Shown: positions 33,785 through 43,997, counted from the stretch's first letter. The stretch: 64,000 bases of DNA from Paenibacillus silvisoli (GCF_030866765.1 NZ_CP133017.1:466501-530500), one strand, 5' to 3'. Notes: generated by a model from the letters alone, not told the origin. Translations and numbers: made by a program.

Positions 33785-35923
33785 ATGAGTCAGAGGCTAC
33801 AGGAAACAACGTTTAAGCTCTATTGTGCCGGCGTGTATGAGGGGCGAATTCGTTTCGCGGCCGGTAAGGATAAGGTCATGCACGCGAAGGTGGACGCGCG
33901 GAAGCGGACGCAAATGCAGGAAAACGTACTCGCCGAGGGAGCGCCGTACATGCTGCCTCTTCAGCGTATTTTGCAGCTGCTGCCGCAGTACGAGCAGGCC
34001 GCTTGGAGCGGCGAAGAAGTGACGCTGCCTAATGGCGACGTGTACCGGAAGCATATCCGCTACACCGCCATCGTGAATGGCGCGGAACGCACCTCGCAAG
34101 TATGGGCGCGGCGGCTGGACACGGCGCTCGATATCGTGACGCTGGACGGAGCGGTCATCGCGTTCGTCGCGCCGAACCGGTACGGAATGGAGGTGCTCGT
34201 GGCAGAAGGCTGCGAGGCGCTGACACCGCTCACTGTCTACGACGACCCGCAGCTGTCGCAGGCGGTCTATGGCATTCAAGAGCTGGGGACGGACTTGATC
34301 CCGATGCGGGACGGCGTCCGGCTGGCGACCGATGTCTACTTGCCGGAGGGCATTGAGCCGGGAACGAAGCTGCCGGCAATCCTGATCCGCACCTGCTATG
34401 ACCGCCATATGAAGAAGGAGCAGCTGAAGCGCTGGGCCAACAAAGGGTATGCGGTCGTCAACCAGGACGTGCGCGGCCGCGCCGATTCCGAAGGCGAGCT
34501 CGTGCCGTTCTACTATGAGCGCGACGACAGCTCCGACACGATCGATTGGATCGCCGCGCAGCCGTGGTCGAACGGCATGGTCGGCATGTGGGGCGCCTCT
34601 TACCTCGGCTATGTCGTTTCGGCCGCCGCGACGAGCGGGCATCCAAACCTCAAAGCAGTCGTGAACGAAGTCAACGTCGGTTCGCCGTTCGTCGATACGG
34701 TGCGCAAGGGCGGCACGGTGTGCTCGTGGCCGCTGCTCTGCTGGACGCTGGCGCAGTCGGTCGGAACGCGGACCGACTTCGATATTTTCGCGGGCAAGAC
34801 GGTTAGTCCGGAGAAGGCGGTGGATGCGAGGCCGATCCGCGGCATTCCGCAGCAAATGATCGGACGCGCGTCGGGGCCTTGGGATCTGTGGAGCGAGCAT
34901 CCGGAGTACGACGATTTCTGGCGGAACTGCACGTTCTCGGAGCGGGGCGATCAAGTCAAAGCGCCGATGTTCGTCATTTCCGGTTGGTACGACGGCGACA
35001 GCGCGGGCGTTTCGGAGACGTGGCGGATGCTGACGGAGCACGACGTGCCGAACCGGAAGCTGTGGCTCGGCCCGTGGGAGCACGGTCCGAACCGGGCGCG
35101 CGACCTGATGGGCGTCGGCTTCGGCAACGATGCGGTCGTCTACAACTACGACGTGAACGTCCTGCGCTGGTTCGACCGGTGGCTGAAGGGGCTGGACAAC
35201 GGCATCGACCGTGAGCCGCGCGCGGCCTATTATGTCGTGGGCGCGAACGAGTGGCGGACGTCCGCGGACTGGACGCCTGCAGAAGCCCGCGTGAAGGGCT
35301 TCTACCTGGGCGGCGGGGGCCGGGCGAATTCGAGCCTTGGCGACGGCATGCTTCTGGAAGCGCCAGCATCGGGGGCGGCGGAGTCGGAGCCGGACACGTT
35401 CTTGTATAACCCGGAGGACCCCGTGGCCGACAGCGGCGAGCGGGAGCCGGAAAATATGCGCAAGCACGAGCTGCGCAGCGATATTCTCGTCTACACGGGC
35501 GAGCGGCTCCCGGAGGAGCTGACGGTGGCCGGCGAACTGTCCTGCGAGCTGTATGCGGCAAGCAGCGCCGTCGACACGGACTGGGTCGTGACGCTCAGCG
35601 ACGTGGACGAGAAAGGAAACTCCATCCGCCTGTCCAACTATATCGTCAGGGCGAAATACCGGAACGTCTTCGACGCCCCGGAGCTGTTGACGCCGGGCAA
35701 GGTAGAGAAGTATACGATATTCATGCAAAATATCGCCCATACGTTCAAGGCGGGCCACCGGATCCGTTTCACGGTGACGTCCTCGAGCAAATTCGTCGCG
35801 TTTCCGAATACGAATACCGGCCTGAATCCGTATGACGATCCGCAGCCGGTGATCGCCAAGCAGACGCTGCACCATTCGGCGGCCTATCCGAGCCGGGTAT
35901 TGCTGCCTATTTTAGAGCGTTAA
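33785..35923 (+). CDS. CocE/NonD family hydrolase (S15-like)
   Basis: 712 aa. The catalytic triad is Ser272 (GASYLG), Asp403 (GWYDGDSAG) and His433 (PWEHGPN), typical of X-Pro dipeptidyl-peptidase/cocaine-esterase relatives. A jelly-roll C-terminal domain follows. Residues 1-165 form an additional N-terminal domain not usual in this family. AGGAGG lies 9 bases before the ATG. Last gene of the operon, 13 bases after the M19 gene. It may release an acyl or aminoacyl group from the compound handled by the other two enzymes. Confidence 0.9.
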   Translation: MSQRLQETTFKLYCAGVYEGRIRFAAGKDKVMHAKVDARKRTQMQENVLAEGAPYMLPLQRILQLLPQYEQAAWSGEEVTLPNGDVYRKHIRYTAIVNGAERTSQVWARRLDTALDIVTLDGAVIAFVAPNRYGMEVLVAEGCEALTPLTVYDDPQLSQAVYGIQELGTDLIPMRDGVRLATDVYLPEGIEPGTKLPAILIRTCYDRHMKKEQLKRWANKGYAVVNQDVRGRADSEGELVPFYYERDDSSDTIDWIAAQPWSNGMVGMWGASYLGYVVSAAATSGHPNLKAVVNEVNVGSPFVDTVRKGGTVCSWPLLCWTLAQSVGTRTDFDIFAGKTVSPEKAVDARPIRGIPQQMIGRASGPWDLWSEHPEYDDFWRNCTFSERGDQVKAPMFVISGWYDGDSAGVSETWRMLTEHDVPNRKLWLGPWEHGPNRARDLMGVGFGNDAVVYNYDVNVLRWFDRWLKGLDNGIDREPRAAYYVVGANEWRTSADWTPAEARVKGFYLGGGGRANSSLGDGMLLEAPASGAAESEPDTFLYNPEDPVADSGEREPENMRKHELRSDILVYTGERLPEELTVAGELSCELYAASSAVDTDWVVTLSDVDEKGNSIRLSNYIVRAKYRNVFDAPELLTPGKVEKYTIFMQNIAHTFKAGHRIRFTVTSSSKFVAFPNTNTGLNPYDDPQPVIAKQTLHHSAAYPSRVLLPILER

Positions 35924-35928
35924 TGATG

Positions 35929-35968
35929 AAAGGACCGAAGCCGTCTCCGGACGATTAGGTCCTTTTTT
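35929..35968 (+). terminator. Terminator of the OCD-M19-CocE operon
   Basis: Arms AAAGGACC / GGTCCTTT around a 21-nt loop, followed by a run of T6. Confidence 0.75.
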
Positions 35969-36114
35969 GTGCCCGTAAGACCTTACATGATTTGCGCCCG
36001 GAAGTCGTCACGCGCGGTTTTCTCCTAGTTTTTATGCAATTCGGAGACAGGTTAGGTTCATTTTCCTACGTTTTTTATCATTTTGGAGGCGTTTCCATAA
36101 ATTCATGTAGAAAT

Positions 36115-36143
36115 TTGTAAGGCTTCCATAGTATTTTTATACT
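36115..36143 (+). promoter_or_regulatory. Promoter of the GGDEF-EAL gene
   Basis: TTGTAA (36115-36120), 17-bp spacer, TATACT (36138-36143). The rest of the 288-bp gap (35924-36211) shows only AT-rich sequence beyond the terminator. Confidence 0.6.
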
Positions 36144-36211
36144 AATAGAAAAAATTTTTATGCGTTCGGCAGATGACCAAGTAAAACCAACTACGGAATG
36201 GGGATTAATGC

Positions 36212-38977
36212 ATGTTAAAAGAACAAATGAGATATTCTCGTCTTGCGAATTTAACGAAGCTCATCAATACGAAGCTCGAGCTTCGCGAAGTATTGGAGCA
36301 TGTGACGACTGCGATCTCCGAAGAAATTGTTCGATGCAATTCCGTAGGCATCTATTTGCCCCAAGAGGACGGAACATTCCGGGGCTATGTAGGCAAGCCG
36401 AGCGTGATCAACGGCTGGACGATCGATATGCATGTCATTGACACGGAAATGGATTTGCTGGCCAAGGAAGTCATAGAAACGAAAAAAACGATCTACATAC
36501 CCGACACCTCCAAAGACACGCGACCGGACCCGAGAGCGGTGCAGGGTTTTCAGATCAAATCGCTGCTCGTGCTCCCGATCTCCTTCGAGCAGGAACTGTT
36601 CGGCCTCGTCTTCTTATTCGATTACGGCATCCCGATGAATTTGACGGATTCCGAGATTCAAACGGTTGAAGCCTACGTGAATATGGCGGCCGTGGCGATT
36701 CAGAACGCCAAGAACCTATCGCATAAAGAAAATCTCATTGCCGAGAAACAGCTGCTCCTCGACGTTACCCGCGATTTGGCGATGTGCTCCACGATGCAGG
36801 AAAGCTTGGACAGCTGCTTCTTCTACTTGGGCAAGGTACTCGATAATTCAAATATCGGCGTCCATTTGCTGGACCCGATTACGGAAAGCCATATCATGCC
36901 GGCGAAGCTGAGCAAGAACAGCGACTGGACCGAGGAAGACTGGATGCGGGCGCACAGCAAAATACATATCGACGAAAGCAATGACCTGGTGTTCCAGGAG
37001 GTCATCCGGACGAAGAAGGCGCTTCTGATCCCGAACGTGTTCGAGGACGAGCGTCCGAACCACGACGTATGCCGCACATTCGGCATGAAAGGGCTGCTCA
37101 TGTTCCCGATCGTCTCCATGGGCGAGGTGCTCGGCGTCATTCCGGTCGTCAATCTGGACGACGACAATACGGCGTTCTCCTCCTACTCGGAGGCGAAGCT
37201 GCAGCTTGCGCAGTCCATCGTGGACGCCACCGCTTCGACGCTGTCGAACCTGCTCTACATGGAGAAGCAAGAGAACATCATCAAAGAGCGTACCTCGGAA
37301 ATTACGGTCAAAAATAAAGAGCTTGAACGCGTCGTCACCGAGCTGCAGCAGCTGAGCCGGGAGAAGGAGCTCATTCTGAACTCCGCCGGCGAAGGCATCT
37401 TCGGCCTGGACCTCGACCGCAACATTACGTTCTGCAATCCGGCGGGCATCGCGATGCTCGGCTATGAGTCGAGCCGAGAGCTGATCGGACAGCCTTCCCA
37501 TATGATTTTCAGCGGGAAGCACCGGGAGAGCGAGGACGAGAAGTTTTGCAGGAAGGATCTGTCCAGCTTTCCGGTGGAGTACGTCATTTCCTCCATTCGG
37601 GAGGGAATCGAGATCGTCGGCGAGGTTGTCACCTTCAAAGATATTACGCAGCGGAAGCAGATGGAGGAAGAGATCAAGTACCGCGCGTACTTTGACAGCT
37701 TGACCGATTTGCCGAACCGGCAGCTGCTGAAGGACAGGCTGAACCAGGGGCTGACCCAAGCGCAGATCAACGCGGAAAAGCTGGCCGTGCTCTATCTCGA
37801 TTTGGACCGCTTCAAGTTCATCAACGACTCGCTCGGACACAGCTACGGCGATCTGCTGCTGCGCGACGTTGCGCGGCGTCTCAGCGAATGCGTCCCGAAG
37901 GGGGCGACCGTGTCCCGGCAGGGCGGGGATGAATTTACGATTTTCCTCCCGAACATCAAGAGCGAGAACGAGGTGCAGCATGTCGTGCAGCTGGTGATCG
38001 ACTCCTTCACGGATCCGTTCCAATTGCTGGAGAACGAAATTTACATGAAGGCGAGCATCGGGATCAGCCTCTACCCGGATAACGGCGACACGACCGAAAC
38101 CTTGATTAAAAACGCGGACACCGCGATGTACAAGTCGAAAGAAATTTCGGGCAACAGCTACCATTTCTTCAAGGAAGGCATGGATACGCGCACGTTCGAG
38201 CGCGTGAAGCTGGAGAACGACCTCTATAAGGCGCTGGATCAGAACGAGCTGGAGATCTACTACCAGCCGCAGATCAACAATGCGACGAACCGCATTGTCG
38301 GCGTTGAGGCGCTGCTGCGCTGGAACCATCCGAAGCAGGGCATGATCGCCCCGGATGCGTTCATTCCGATCGCGGAAGAGACCGCGCTGATCGTGCCGAT
38401 CGGCGAGTGGGTGCTGAGAGAGGCGTGCAAGCAGCTGAAGGCGTGGCAGGATCAGGGCTATCCGCTGTTCAGCATGTCGGTCAATTTGTCGGTGCGCCAA
38501 TTCGAGCAGAGCAATCTGTTCTCGATGGTGAGCAGCGTGCTGTCGGAAGTCGGTCTGCCGCCGGAGCAGCTGCAGCTGGAGCTGACGGAAAACCTGATCA
38601 TCAAGAACCGGGAACTGACGTTGAAAACGATGAAGGAGCTGAAGGGACTCGGTGTCAAAATCGCCATCGACGACTTCGGCACCGGCTATTCGTCGCTCGG
38701 CTATCTGAAGAGCCTGCCGATCGATACGCTCAAGATCGACAAGTCGTTTATGCAGGACATTACGAACGACGACGATAACGCCGCCATCACGAATACGATC
38801 ATTTCGCTGGCGCAGAATTTGAATTTGAACGTCATCGCCGAAGGCGTTGAAACGCAGCAGCATGTGCAGTTTCTTGCCGCGCGGGACTGCTACCTGATGC
38901 AGGGCTACTATTTCAGCCGTCCGATGCGGGCTGAAGGCATCGCGGATAAATTTTTTACCTGTCAGGAACTAAGGTGA
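36212..38977 (+). CDS. GAF-GAF-PAS-GGDEF-EAL cyclic-di-GMP protein
   Basis: 921 aa soluble protein. Two GAF domains (about 20-165 and 185-345) precede a short coiled coil, a PAS domain (about 385-490), a GGDEF domain with intact GGDEF at 571-575 and no clear RxxD inhibitory site, and an EAL domain with EALLRW from 699, [14 protein letters not shown] and AEGVET. Both synthesis and hydrolysis of c-di-GMP are therefore possible. AATGGGG precedes the ATG. A TPP enzyme gene follows after 18 bases on the same strand with no terminator between. Confidence 0.92.
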   Translation: MLKEQMRYSRLANLTKLINTKLELREVLEHVTTAISEEIVRCNSVGIYLPQEDGTFRGYVGKPSVINGWTIDMHVIDTEMDLLAKEVIETKKTIYIPDTSKDTRPDPRAVQGFQIKSLLVLPISFEQELFGLVFLFDYGIPMNLTDSEIQTVEAYVNMAAVAIQNAKNLSHKENLIAEKQLLLDVTRDLAMCSTMQESLDSCFFYLGKVLDNSNIGVHLLDPITESHIMPAKLSKNSDWTEEDWMRAHSKIHIDESNDLVFQEVIRTKKALLIPNVFEDERPNHDVCRTFGMKGLLMFPIVSMGEVLGVIPVVNLDDDNTAFSSYSEAKLQLAQSIVDATASTLSNLLYMEKQENIIKERTSEITVKNKELERVVTELQQLSREKELILNSAGEGIFGLDLDRNITFCNPAGIAMLGYESSRELIGQPSHMIFSGKHRESEDEKFCRKDLSSFPVEYVISSIREGIEIVGEVVTFKDITQRKQMEEEIKYRAYFDSLTDLPNRQLLKDRLNQGLTQAQINAEKLAVLYLDLDRFKFINDSLGHSYGDLLLRDVARRLSECVPKGATVSRQGGDEFTIFLPNIKSENEVQHVVQLVIDSFTDPFQLLENEIYMKASIGISLYPDNGDTTETLIKNADTAMYKSKEISGNSYHFFKEGMDTRTFERVKLENDLYKALDQNELEIYYQPQINNATNRIVGVEALLRWNHPKQGMIAPDAFIPIAEETALIVPIGEWVLREACKQLKAWQDQGYPLFSMSVNLSVRQFEQSNLFSMVSSVLSEVGLPPEQLQLELTENLIIKNRELTLKTMKELKGLGVKIAIDDFGTGYSSLGYLKSLPIDTLKIDKSFMQDITNDDDNAAITNTIISLAQNLNLNVIAEGVETQQHVQFLAARDCYLMQGYYFSRPMRAEGIADKFFTCQELR

Positions 38978-38995
38978 CGTGAAGGAGGAACGCGG

Positions 38996-40660
38996 ATGAG
39001 AGCAGCGAGAGCCGTTTTGGAATTTTTAAAGGAGAATGGGGTTCGGTATCTATTCGGCATCCCCGCAGGCTCGGTCAATGCTTTCTTTGACGAGCTGAAC
39101 GAGATGCCCGAAATCGAGCCGGTCGTAACCAAGCATGAGGGTGCCGCTTCTTATATGGCGGCGGCCTATGCCAAGTACGCCGGCATGCTTAGCGTCAGCA
39201 TCGGCTGCAGCGGCCCGGGCGCGACCAATCTGGTCACCGGCGCCGCCAATGCGATGCGCGAGCATTTGCCCGTCTTGTTTCTGACCGGCGCGGTTCCCGT
39301 GAGCACGATGGGACTGAATGCCTCGCAGGAGCTCGACGTCAGTCCGGTGTTCCGACCCGTCACGAAATACAGCGTGCTGGTTACGGAGCCGAAGGACGTG
39401 CTCCGCGAAGTGGCAAGAGCTTGTCAAATCGCAATCTCCGGCGTTCCCGGCCCCGTACATGTTGCTCTGCCGATCGACGTTCAGCACGCCGATATCGGCA
39501 ATCCGATCATTCCTCCCCTACTCCCCAGAAAGCCATTGATACCCGGGCTTGACGTCATCGAGCAAGCGGCGAAGGCGCTTCGCGGCAGGAAGAAAGGCTG
39601 TATTTTCGTCGGACAAGGCGTCCGGGGCTCCGTCGACTCCTTGCTGGAGCTGGCCGAGCTGCTAGGTTGGCCGATTGTCGCGACTCCGCAGGCCAAAGGA
39701 TACATACCCGAGAACCATCCGCAATATGTCGGCATTTTCGGCTTTGCCGGACACGAAGCGGCTTCGCGCTTGATCGCCGATGACGAAGGCGGAGCGCTTC
39801 TGATCGTCGGCTCCAGTTTAGGCGAAACGGCGACGAATAACTACAATGCGAATTTAACTAGGGGCCGGTATACAATTCAGCTGGACTACGACCAGACGGT
39901 GTTTAATCGCAAGTACAGCATCGATCTGCCGGTGCTGGGGGACATCCATCTCAGTCTGGTCATGCTCATTGAGGAGCTGCGGACGATGGGGCTGCCGGCC
40001 CGCGAAGCGGTCGGCTTGTTCATGGAGGAGGCTGCTGCCGGATCAGAGCTGCTGCAGCCGAACGTTACTGACGGAGCTTACACGACGAGCAATGTGCTGC
40101 GGGAGCTGCAGCGCTGCCTGCCGGCGAATACCCGGTTTTCGGTGGATATTGGGGAATTTATGTCGTATGTCATTCACCATATGAAGGTTCTGGAGTCCGA
40201 TACGTTTAACATTAACGTTCATTTCGGGGCGATGGGCACGGGCATTGCCTCGGCGATCGGCTCGATGCTGGCGGAGCCTGATCGGCCGGCGGTGAGCATT
40301 ACGGGCGACGGCTGCTTTTTCATGCATGGCATGGATATTTTGACGGCGAAGGAGCTTGGCCTGCCGATACTATTTGTTGTCGTTAACAATGCGCGCTTAG
40401 GCATGGTGTACCACGGGCACGCGCTTCAGTTCAAGCGGACCCATCCGTCGTTCGAGCAGGAGACCGTGAACATCGCGGGCATGGCCGCCGCGATGGGCAT
40501 CCCGAGCTTCCGGGTTACCGGGATGGACGAGCTTCACTACGGCAGCCTCGAGCCGTTGCTTGCGAACGGCGGGCCGGCACTGCTGGAAATCGTGCTGAAG
40601 GACAACAATACGCCTCCGATGGGCGACCGCGTGAAGTTTCTTTCTTCATTCGGCAAATAG
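38996..40660 (+). CDS. Thiamine pyrophosphate enzyme (acetolactate synthase/benzoylformate decarboxylase-like)
   Basis: 554 aa with the three classical domains: the N-terminal pyrimidine-binding part with the catalytic glutamate in VTKHEGAASYMAAAYA, a central domain, and the C-terminal diphosphate-binding part with GDGCFFMHGMDILTAKELGLPILFVVVNN. It lacks features that would identify acetolactate synthase with certainty, and no small subunit is nearby. AAGGAGG precedes the ATG. It is followed after 29 bases by a small unknown gene. The substrate is unknown. Confidence 0.88.
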   Translation: MRAARAVLEFLKENGVRYLFGIPAGSVNAFFDELNEMPEIEPVVTKHEGAASYMAAAYAKYAGMLSVSIGCSGPGATNLVTGAANAMREHLPVLFLTGAVPVSTMGLNASQELDVSPVFRPVTKYSVLVTEPKDVLREVARACQIAISGVPGPVHVALPIDVQHADIGNPIIPPLLPRKPLIPGLDVIEQAAKALRGRKKGCIFVGQGVRGSVDSLLELAELLGWPIVATPQAKGYIPENHPQYVGIFGFAGHEAASRLIADDEGGALLIVGSSLGETATNNYNANLTRGRYTIQLDYDQTVFNRKYSIDLPVLGDIHLSLVMLIEELRTMGLPAREAVGLFMEEAAAGSELLQPNVTDGAYTTSNVLRELQRCLPANTRFSVDIGEFMSYVIHHMKVLESDTFNINVHFGAMGTGIASAIGSMLAEPDRPAVSITGDGCFFMHGMDILTAKELGLPILFVVVNNARLGMVYHGHALQFKRTHPSFEQETVNIAGMAAAMGIPSFRVTGMDELHYGSLEPLLANGGPALLEIVLKDNNTPPMGDRVKFLSSFGK

Positions 40661-40689
40661 GTAACGATACGAAAGGTGGCGATCATCCG

Positions 40690-41244
40690 ATGTCGAAAGC
40701 CGCAAGCATGGACAAGCTTATAGATGCTTTTGGCGAGAGGATCGACAGCTCCAATCTGCTTGCGATGATCCGCCAATCGTTCGGCATCGATCTCGAAGCG
40801 CTCCCGGTAACGCCGCATCCGCGCGCGGTGATCGACTCGTTTCTCGAGCAGGCCGCTGGCGCCGTGACGGGACCGGAGGTCCGCAGCATGCTCAATGAAA
40901 CGCTCGCAGTCAATCTTGATGCGCTCTCCGCCTTGGAGCAAGCCCGAATTTCGTTATTCTCGAAGGGGCAATGGATGCTCCGTCAGCCTGACGATCTGTT
41001 CGCGGTCCATACCGGCGAAGGAGACGTGGACGTTGCCATCTATCCGACCGAGTACTATATGCAGCAGACCGGTTCCTCCGAGCTGCCGAAGCCGCTTATT
41101 GACGAGCTGGTACAGCTGGGTTTTACTTGCGGCGAAGGCCGGCGAAGCTGTACCTACGCAAACCCGGCCGGCGAGCCGGTATCGGATGCCTTCAAAGGCC
41201 GAACGATGAGAGCCGTTACGATGGCTGCTGCATCGCTGGTGTGA
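40690..41244 (+). CDS. Unrecognised 184-aa protein after the TPP enzyme
   Basis: A soluble, acidic protein with no signal peptide or membrane segment. The N-terminal half seems helical (IDAFGERIDSSNLLAMIRQSFGIDLEALP and a similar LNETLAVNLDALSALEQAR). The C-terminal part is richer in beta structure and contains GFTCGEGRRSCTYANP with two cysteines. AAAGGTGG lies upstream of the ATG, and the codon use resembles its neighbours, so it is probably real. It ends the operon with the GGDEF-EAL and TPP genes. I do not recognise the family. Confidence 0.7.
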   Translation: MSKAASMDKLIDAFGERIDSSNLLAMIRQSFGIDLEALPVTPHPRAVIDSFLEQAAGAVTGPEVRSMLNETLAVNLDALSALEQARISLFSKGQWMLRQPDDLFAVHTGEGDVDVAIYPTEYYMQQTGSSELPKPLIDELVQLGFTCGEGRRSCTYANPAGEPVSDAFKGRTMRAVTMAAASLV

Positions 41245-41256
41245 CCCGATTAGAAG

Positions 41257-41295
41257 AAGAGCCAGACCGATTTCATGTCGGCCTGGCTCTTTTTC
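41257..41295 (+). terminator. Terminator after the TPP enzyme operon
   Basis: Arms AGAGCCAG / CTGGCTCT with an internal CCGA / TCGG extension, followed by T5. Confidence 0.85.
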
Positions 41296-41308
41296 ATCCA
41301 GTCTTTAC

Positions 41309-41337
41309 TTGTATCGCTTCGGAAAACATGCTATAAA
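41309..41337 (+). promoter_or_regulatory. SigA-type promoter of htpG
   Basis: TTGTAT (41309-41314), 17-bp spacer, TATAAA (41332-41337). The CIRCE operator begins 12 bases after the -10. Confidence 0.7.
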
Positions 41338-41348
41338 AAAGAGAGGAT

Positions 41349-41375
41349 TTAGCACTCCTTTGGTTAGAGTGCTAA
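41349..41375. promoter_or_regulatory. CIRCE operator (HrcA site) upstream of htpG
   Basis: TTAGCACTC - 9 nt - GAGTGCTAA, an exact match to the CIRCE consensus, at the expected transcript start. HrcA would repress htpG together with the groE and dnaK operons elsewhere. Confidence 0.95.
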
Positions 41376-41400
41376 AACAATTTTGGGAGGGTATCGATCG

Positions 41401-43290
41401 ATGATCAAGCAAGAGTTCAAGGCCGAGTCTAAGCGACTGCTGGAAATGATGATTAACTCCATCTACACGCAGCGGGAAATTTTCCTGCGGGAGCTGATCT
41501 CCAATGCGAGTGACGCTATCGATAAAATCTATTACAAAGCGTTGACGGACGATACGCTCGTCTTCAATCAAGCGGACTATTACGTGAAAGTGACGGCGGA
41601 CAAAGAGAGCCGCACGCTTACGATCAGCGATACCGGTATCGGCATGACGCAGGAGGAGCTAGAGAACAACCTTGGCGTAATCGCGAAGAGCGGCTCCCTC
41701 GCGTTCAAGAAGGAGAACGAGAGCAAGGACGGCCATAACATTATCGGCCAGTTCGGCGTTGGCTTCTACGCGGCGTTCATGGTAGCGGACCGCGTAACGG
41801 TAACGAGCCGCGCGCTCGGCAGCGGCGAAGCGTTCAAGTGGGAGTCCGAAGGCGCGGACGGCTATACGATCGTGCCAAGCGAGAAGGCTTCGGTCGGCAC
41901 GGAAATCGTGCTGCATATCAAGCCGAACACGGAAGACGACAACTACGACGAGTTCCTTGAGGAATACCGTCTGCGTACGATCATCAAGAAGTACTCGGAT
42001 TTCATCCGTTATCCGATCAAGATGGACGTGACGGGATCGCGTCCGAAGGCGGACGGCGACAGCGAGCAGCCGGAATTCGAATCGTATGCGGAAGAGCAAA
42101 CCATTAACAGCATGGTGCCGATCTGGCGCAAAAACAAAAACGAGCTGACCGCGGACGACTACGAGCAGTTCTACCACGAGAAGCGCTACGGCTTCGACAA
42201 GCCGCTGAAGCATATCCACATCAGCGCGGACGGCGCAGTGGTGTATCAGGCGATCTTGTACATTCCGGAAAGCACGCCGTTCGATTACTACACGAAGGAA
42301 TACGAGAAAGGGCTAGAGCTCTATTCCAACGGCGTATTGATCATGAACAAGTGCGCGGACCTGCTGCCGGACTACTTCAGCTTCGTGAAAGGGATGGTGG
42401 ACTCCGAGGACCTCTCGCTCAACATTTCCCGCGAAATGCTGCAGCATGACCGCCAGCTGACGCTGATCGCGAAGAACATCAAGAACAAAATCAAGAGCCA
42501 GCTGCAAAGCCTGCTGAAGGACGAGCGCGACAAGTACGAAACGTTCTATAAAGCGTTCGGCCGCCAGCTGAAGTTCGGCGTTTACAGCGACTACGGCATG
42601 AACAAAGACACGCTGCAGGATCTGCTGCTGTTCCACTCCTCCAAGGAGAAGAAGCTTGTTTCGCTGGATGAGTACGTGTCTCGCATGCCGGAAGACCAGA
42701 AGTACATTTACTACGCGGCAGGCGAGTCGATCGAGCGCATCGAGAAGCTGCCGGCGATCGAGCTTGTGTCGGATAAAGGCTACGAAATTCTGTACTTCAC
42801 GGACGACATCGACGAGTTCGCGATCAAGACGATCATGAGCTACAAGGACAAGCAGTTCAAGTCGGTATCGAGCGGCGACCTCGGCATCGAATCCGATGCG
42901 GATAAAGAGAAGCAGGAAGCGGAAGAGAGCGGCAGCAAGGAGCTGTTCGAGCAAATGCAAAGCCTGCTGGGCGGCAAAGTCGTGAAGGTGAAGGCGTCCA
43001 AGCGTCTGAAAAGCCACCCGGTCTGCCTCACCAGCGAAGGCGAAGTATCCATCGAGATGGAGAAAATCCTCAAGGCGATGCCGAACAACCAGGACGTGCA
43101 GGCGCAAAAGGTGCTTGAAATCAACGTGAACCATCCGGTGTTCCAATCGCTGAAGGAAGCTGCCGAGAAGGATAACGAGAAGCTGAACCTGTATACGCAG
43201 CTGCTCTATAACCAAGCGCTGCTGATCGAAGGGTTGCCGATCCAGGATCCGGTTGCGTTCACGAACGATATTTGCAAAGTGATGGTATAG
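41401..43290 (+). CDS. htpG: Molecular chaperone HtpG (Hsp90)
   Basis: 629 aa cytosolic ATP-dependent chaperone. The GHKL ATPase motifs are present ([36 protein letters not shown]), followed by the middle domain with LPLNISRE-like [10 protein letters not shown] and the C-terminal dimerisation domain. Start 41401 has GGGAGGG at about 10 bases; the frame is open further upstream but lacks a ribosome site. CIRCE lies between promoter and gene, whereas the B. subtilis htpG gene is recalled not to be CIRCE-controlled. Confidence 0.96.
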   Translation: MIKQEFKAESKRLLEMMINSIYTQREIFLRELISNASDAIDKIYYKALTDDTLVFNQADYYVKVTADKESRTLTISDTGIGMTQEELENNLGVIAKSGSLAFKKENESKDGHNIIGQFGVGFYAAFMVADRVTVTSRALGSGEAFKWESEGADGYTIVPSEKASVGTEIVLHIKPNTEDDNYDEFLEEYRLRTIIKKYSDFIRYPIKMDVTGSRPKADGDSEQPEFESYAEEQTINSMVPIWRKNKNELTADDYEQFYHEKRYGFDKPLKHIHISADGAVVYQAILYIPESTPFDYYTKEYEKGLELYSNGVLIMNKCADLLPDYFSFVKGMVDSEDLSLNISREMLQHDRQLTLIAKNIKNKIKSQLQSLLKDERDKYETFYKAFGRQLKFGVYSDYGMNKDTLQDLLLFHSSKEKKLVSLDEYVSRMPEDQKYIYYAAGESIERIEKLPAIELVSDKGYEILYFTDDIDEFAIKTIMSYKDKQFKSVSSGDLGIESDADKEKQEAEESGSKELFEQMQSLLGGKVVKVKASKRLKSHPVCLTSEGEVSIEMEKILKAMPNNQDVQAQKVLEINVNHPVFQSLKEAAEKDNEKLNLYTQLLYNQALLIEGLPIQDPVAFTNDICKVMV

Positions 43291-43301
43291 GCTTCAATAG
43301 C

Positions 43302-43339
43302 GAGGGGGAATCCGCTTAAAGGGCGGATTCCTCTTTTTT
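43302..43339 (+). terminator. Terminator of htpG
   Basis: Arms GAGGGGGAATCCGC / GGCGGATTCCTC with a TTAAA loop, followed by T6. Confidence 0.9.
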
Positions 43340-43362
43340 GTTGACAGCCGGCCATATTTAGG

Positions 43363-43386
43363 TTATTTATTAATCAATAAATAAAT
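43363..43386. promoter_or_regulatory. TetR operator 1, over the tetR -10
   Basis: AT-rich palindrome with arms TTATTTATT / AATAAATAA around AATC. The promoter TTGACA (43341-43346), 17-bp spacer and TATTTA (43364-43369) places the -10 inside it. A copy in the opposite orientation is at 43953-43976. Confidence 0.8.
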
Positions 43387-43413
43387 ATGTGAGTATAAGG
43401 GGCAGTTCGAGAA

Positions 43414-43926
43414 GTGGCTAAAGATGACCGTAAACAGCAAATCGTCGAAGCGGCAGTATCCGTCTTCGCCAAACAAGGCTATTACAAGACGACAACGGCA
43501 CATATCGCTCAAGCGGTGGGGGTTACGCAGCCGTATGTGTTTCATTTTTTTAAATCGAAGGAGGAGCTGTACAGCGCGGTTTTGGAGCGATCCATCCTTC
43601 GCATTGCGGGCATATTCAAGGCGGTTGAAGCGCCGGCGGAGAGCTTGGAGGAGCGGATGGGGGAGGCGTTCTATGGCTTGTTACAAACGCACAGAGACGA
43701 AACCTTGCTGTCGATGCAGGCGTTCACGACGGTCGAGCCGGTCATTCGCCGGAAGGTGCAGGAAGGCTTTGCCCATATTCATCAGGTAGTAAAGGAAAAA
43801 TTCGAGCAAGCCCATCTTCCGCAGCCGGGCCTTCAGGCGTCTGCCTTCATTGGCATGGGGATGGCTACCGTATTGTCGGAAGTATTGGAGCTGCCCGAGC
43901 TTTTACCTTATTGCGAGAAGGATTAG
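43414..43926 (+). CDS. TetR-family transcriptional repressor
   Basis: 170 aa. The helix-turn-helix (about 10-55) includes TTAHIAQAVGVTQPYVFHFFKSKEELYSA. The start is GTG at 43414 behind AAGGGG (spacing 12, rather long). The rest is a helical ligand-binding domain. Twin operators flank the gene, one over its own promoter and one before the DUF4188 gene that follows, so both genes are almost certainly its targets. The inducer is unknown. Confidence 0.9.
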   Translation: MAKDDRKQQIVEAAVSVFAKQGYYKTTTAHIAQAVGVTQPYVFHFFKSKEELYSAVLERSILRIAGIFKAVEAPAESLEERMGEAFYGLLQTHRDETLLSMQAFTTVEPVIRRKVQEGFAHIHQVVKEKFEQAHLPQPGLQASAFIGMGMATVLSEVLELPELLPYCEKD

Positions 43927-43952
43927 CAAGCCTTCTCCTTATTATTAGGCTT

Positions 43953-43976
43953 TTATTTATTGATTAATAAATAAAT
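43953..43976. promoter_or_regulatory. TetR operator 2, upstream of the DUF4188 gene
   Basis: The same 24-bp AT-rich palindrome as at 43363-43386, here in the opposite orientation (TTATTTATT-GATT-AATAAATAAAT). It ends 21 bases before the DUF4188 start. Confidence 0.8.
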
Positions 43977-43997
43977 CTATTAAGGGAGATGAAGAGT

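Noticed and set aside
33797-35875. Long minus-strand open frame (692 codons) opposite the CocE-family gene
   Set aside because: It is the antisense shadow of a well-conserved hydrolase in GC-rich DNA; composition is Arg/His-rich and no domain is recognisable.
36848-38863. Long minus-strand open frame (671 codons) opposite the GGDEF-EAL gene
   Set aside because: The plus strand encodes intact PAS, GGDEF and EAL domains; the antisense product resembles no protein family.
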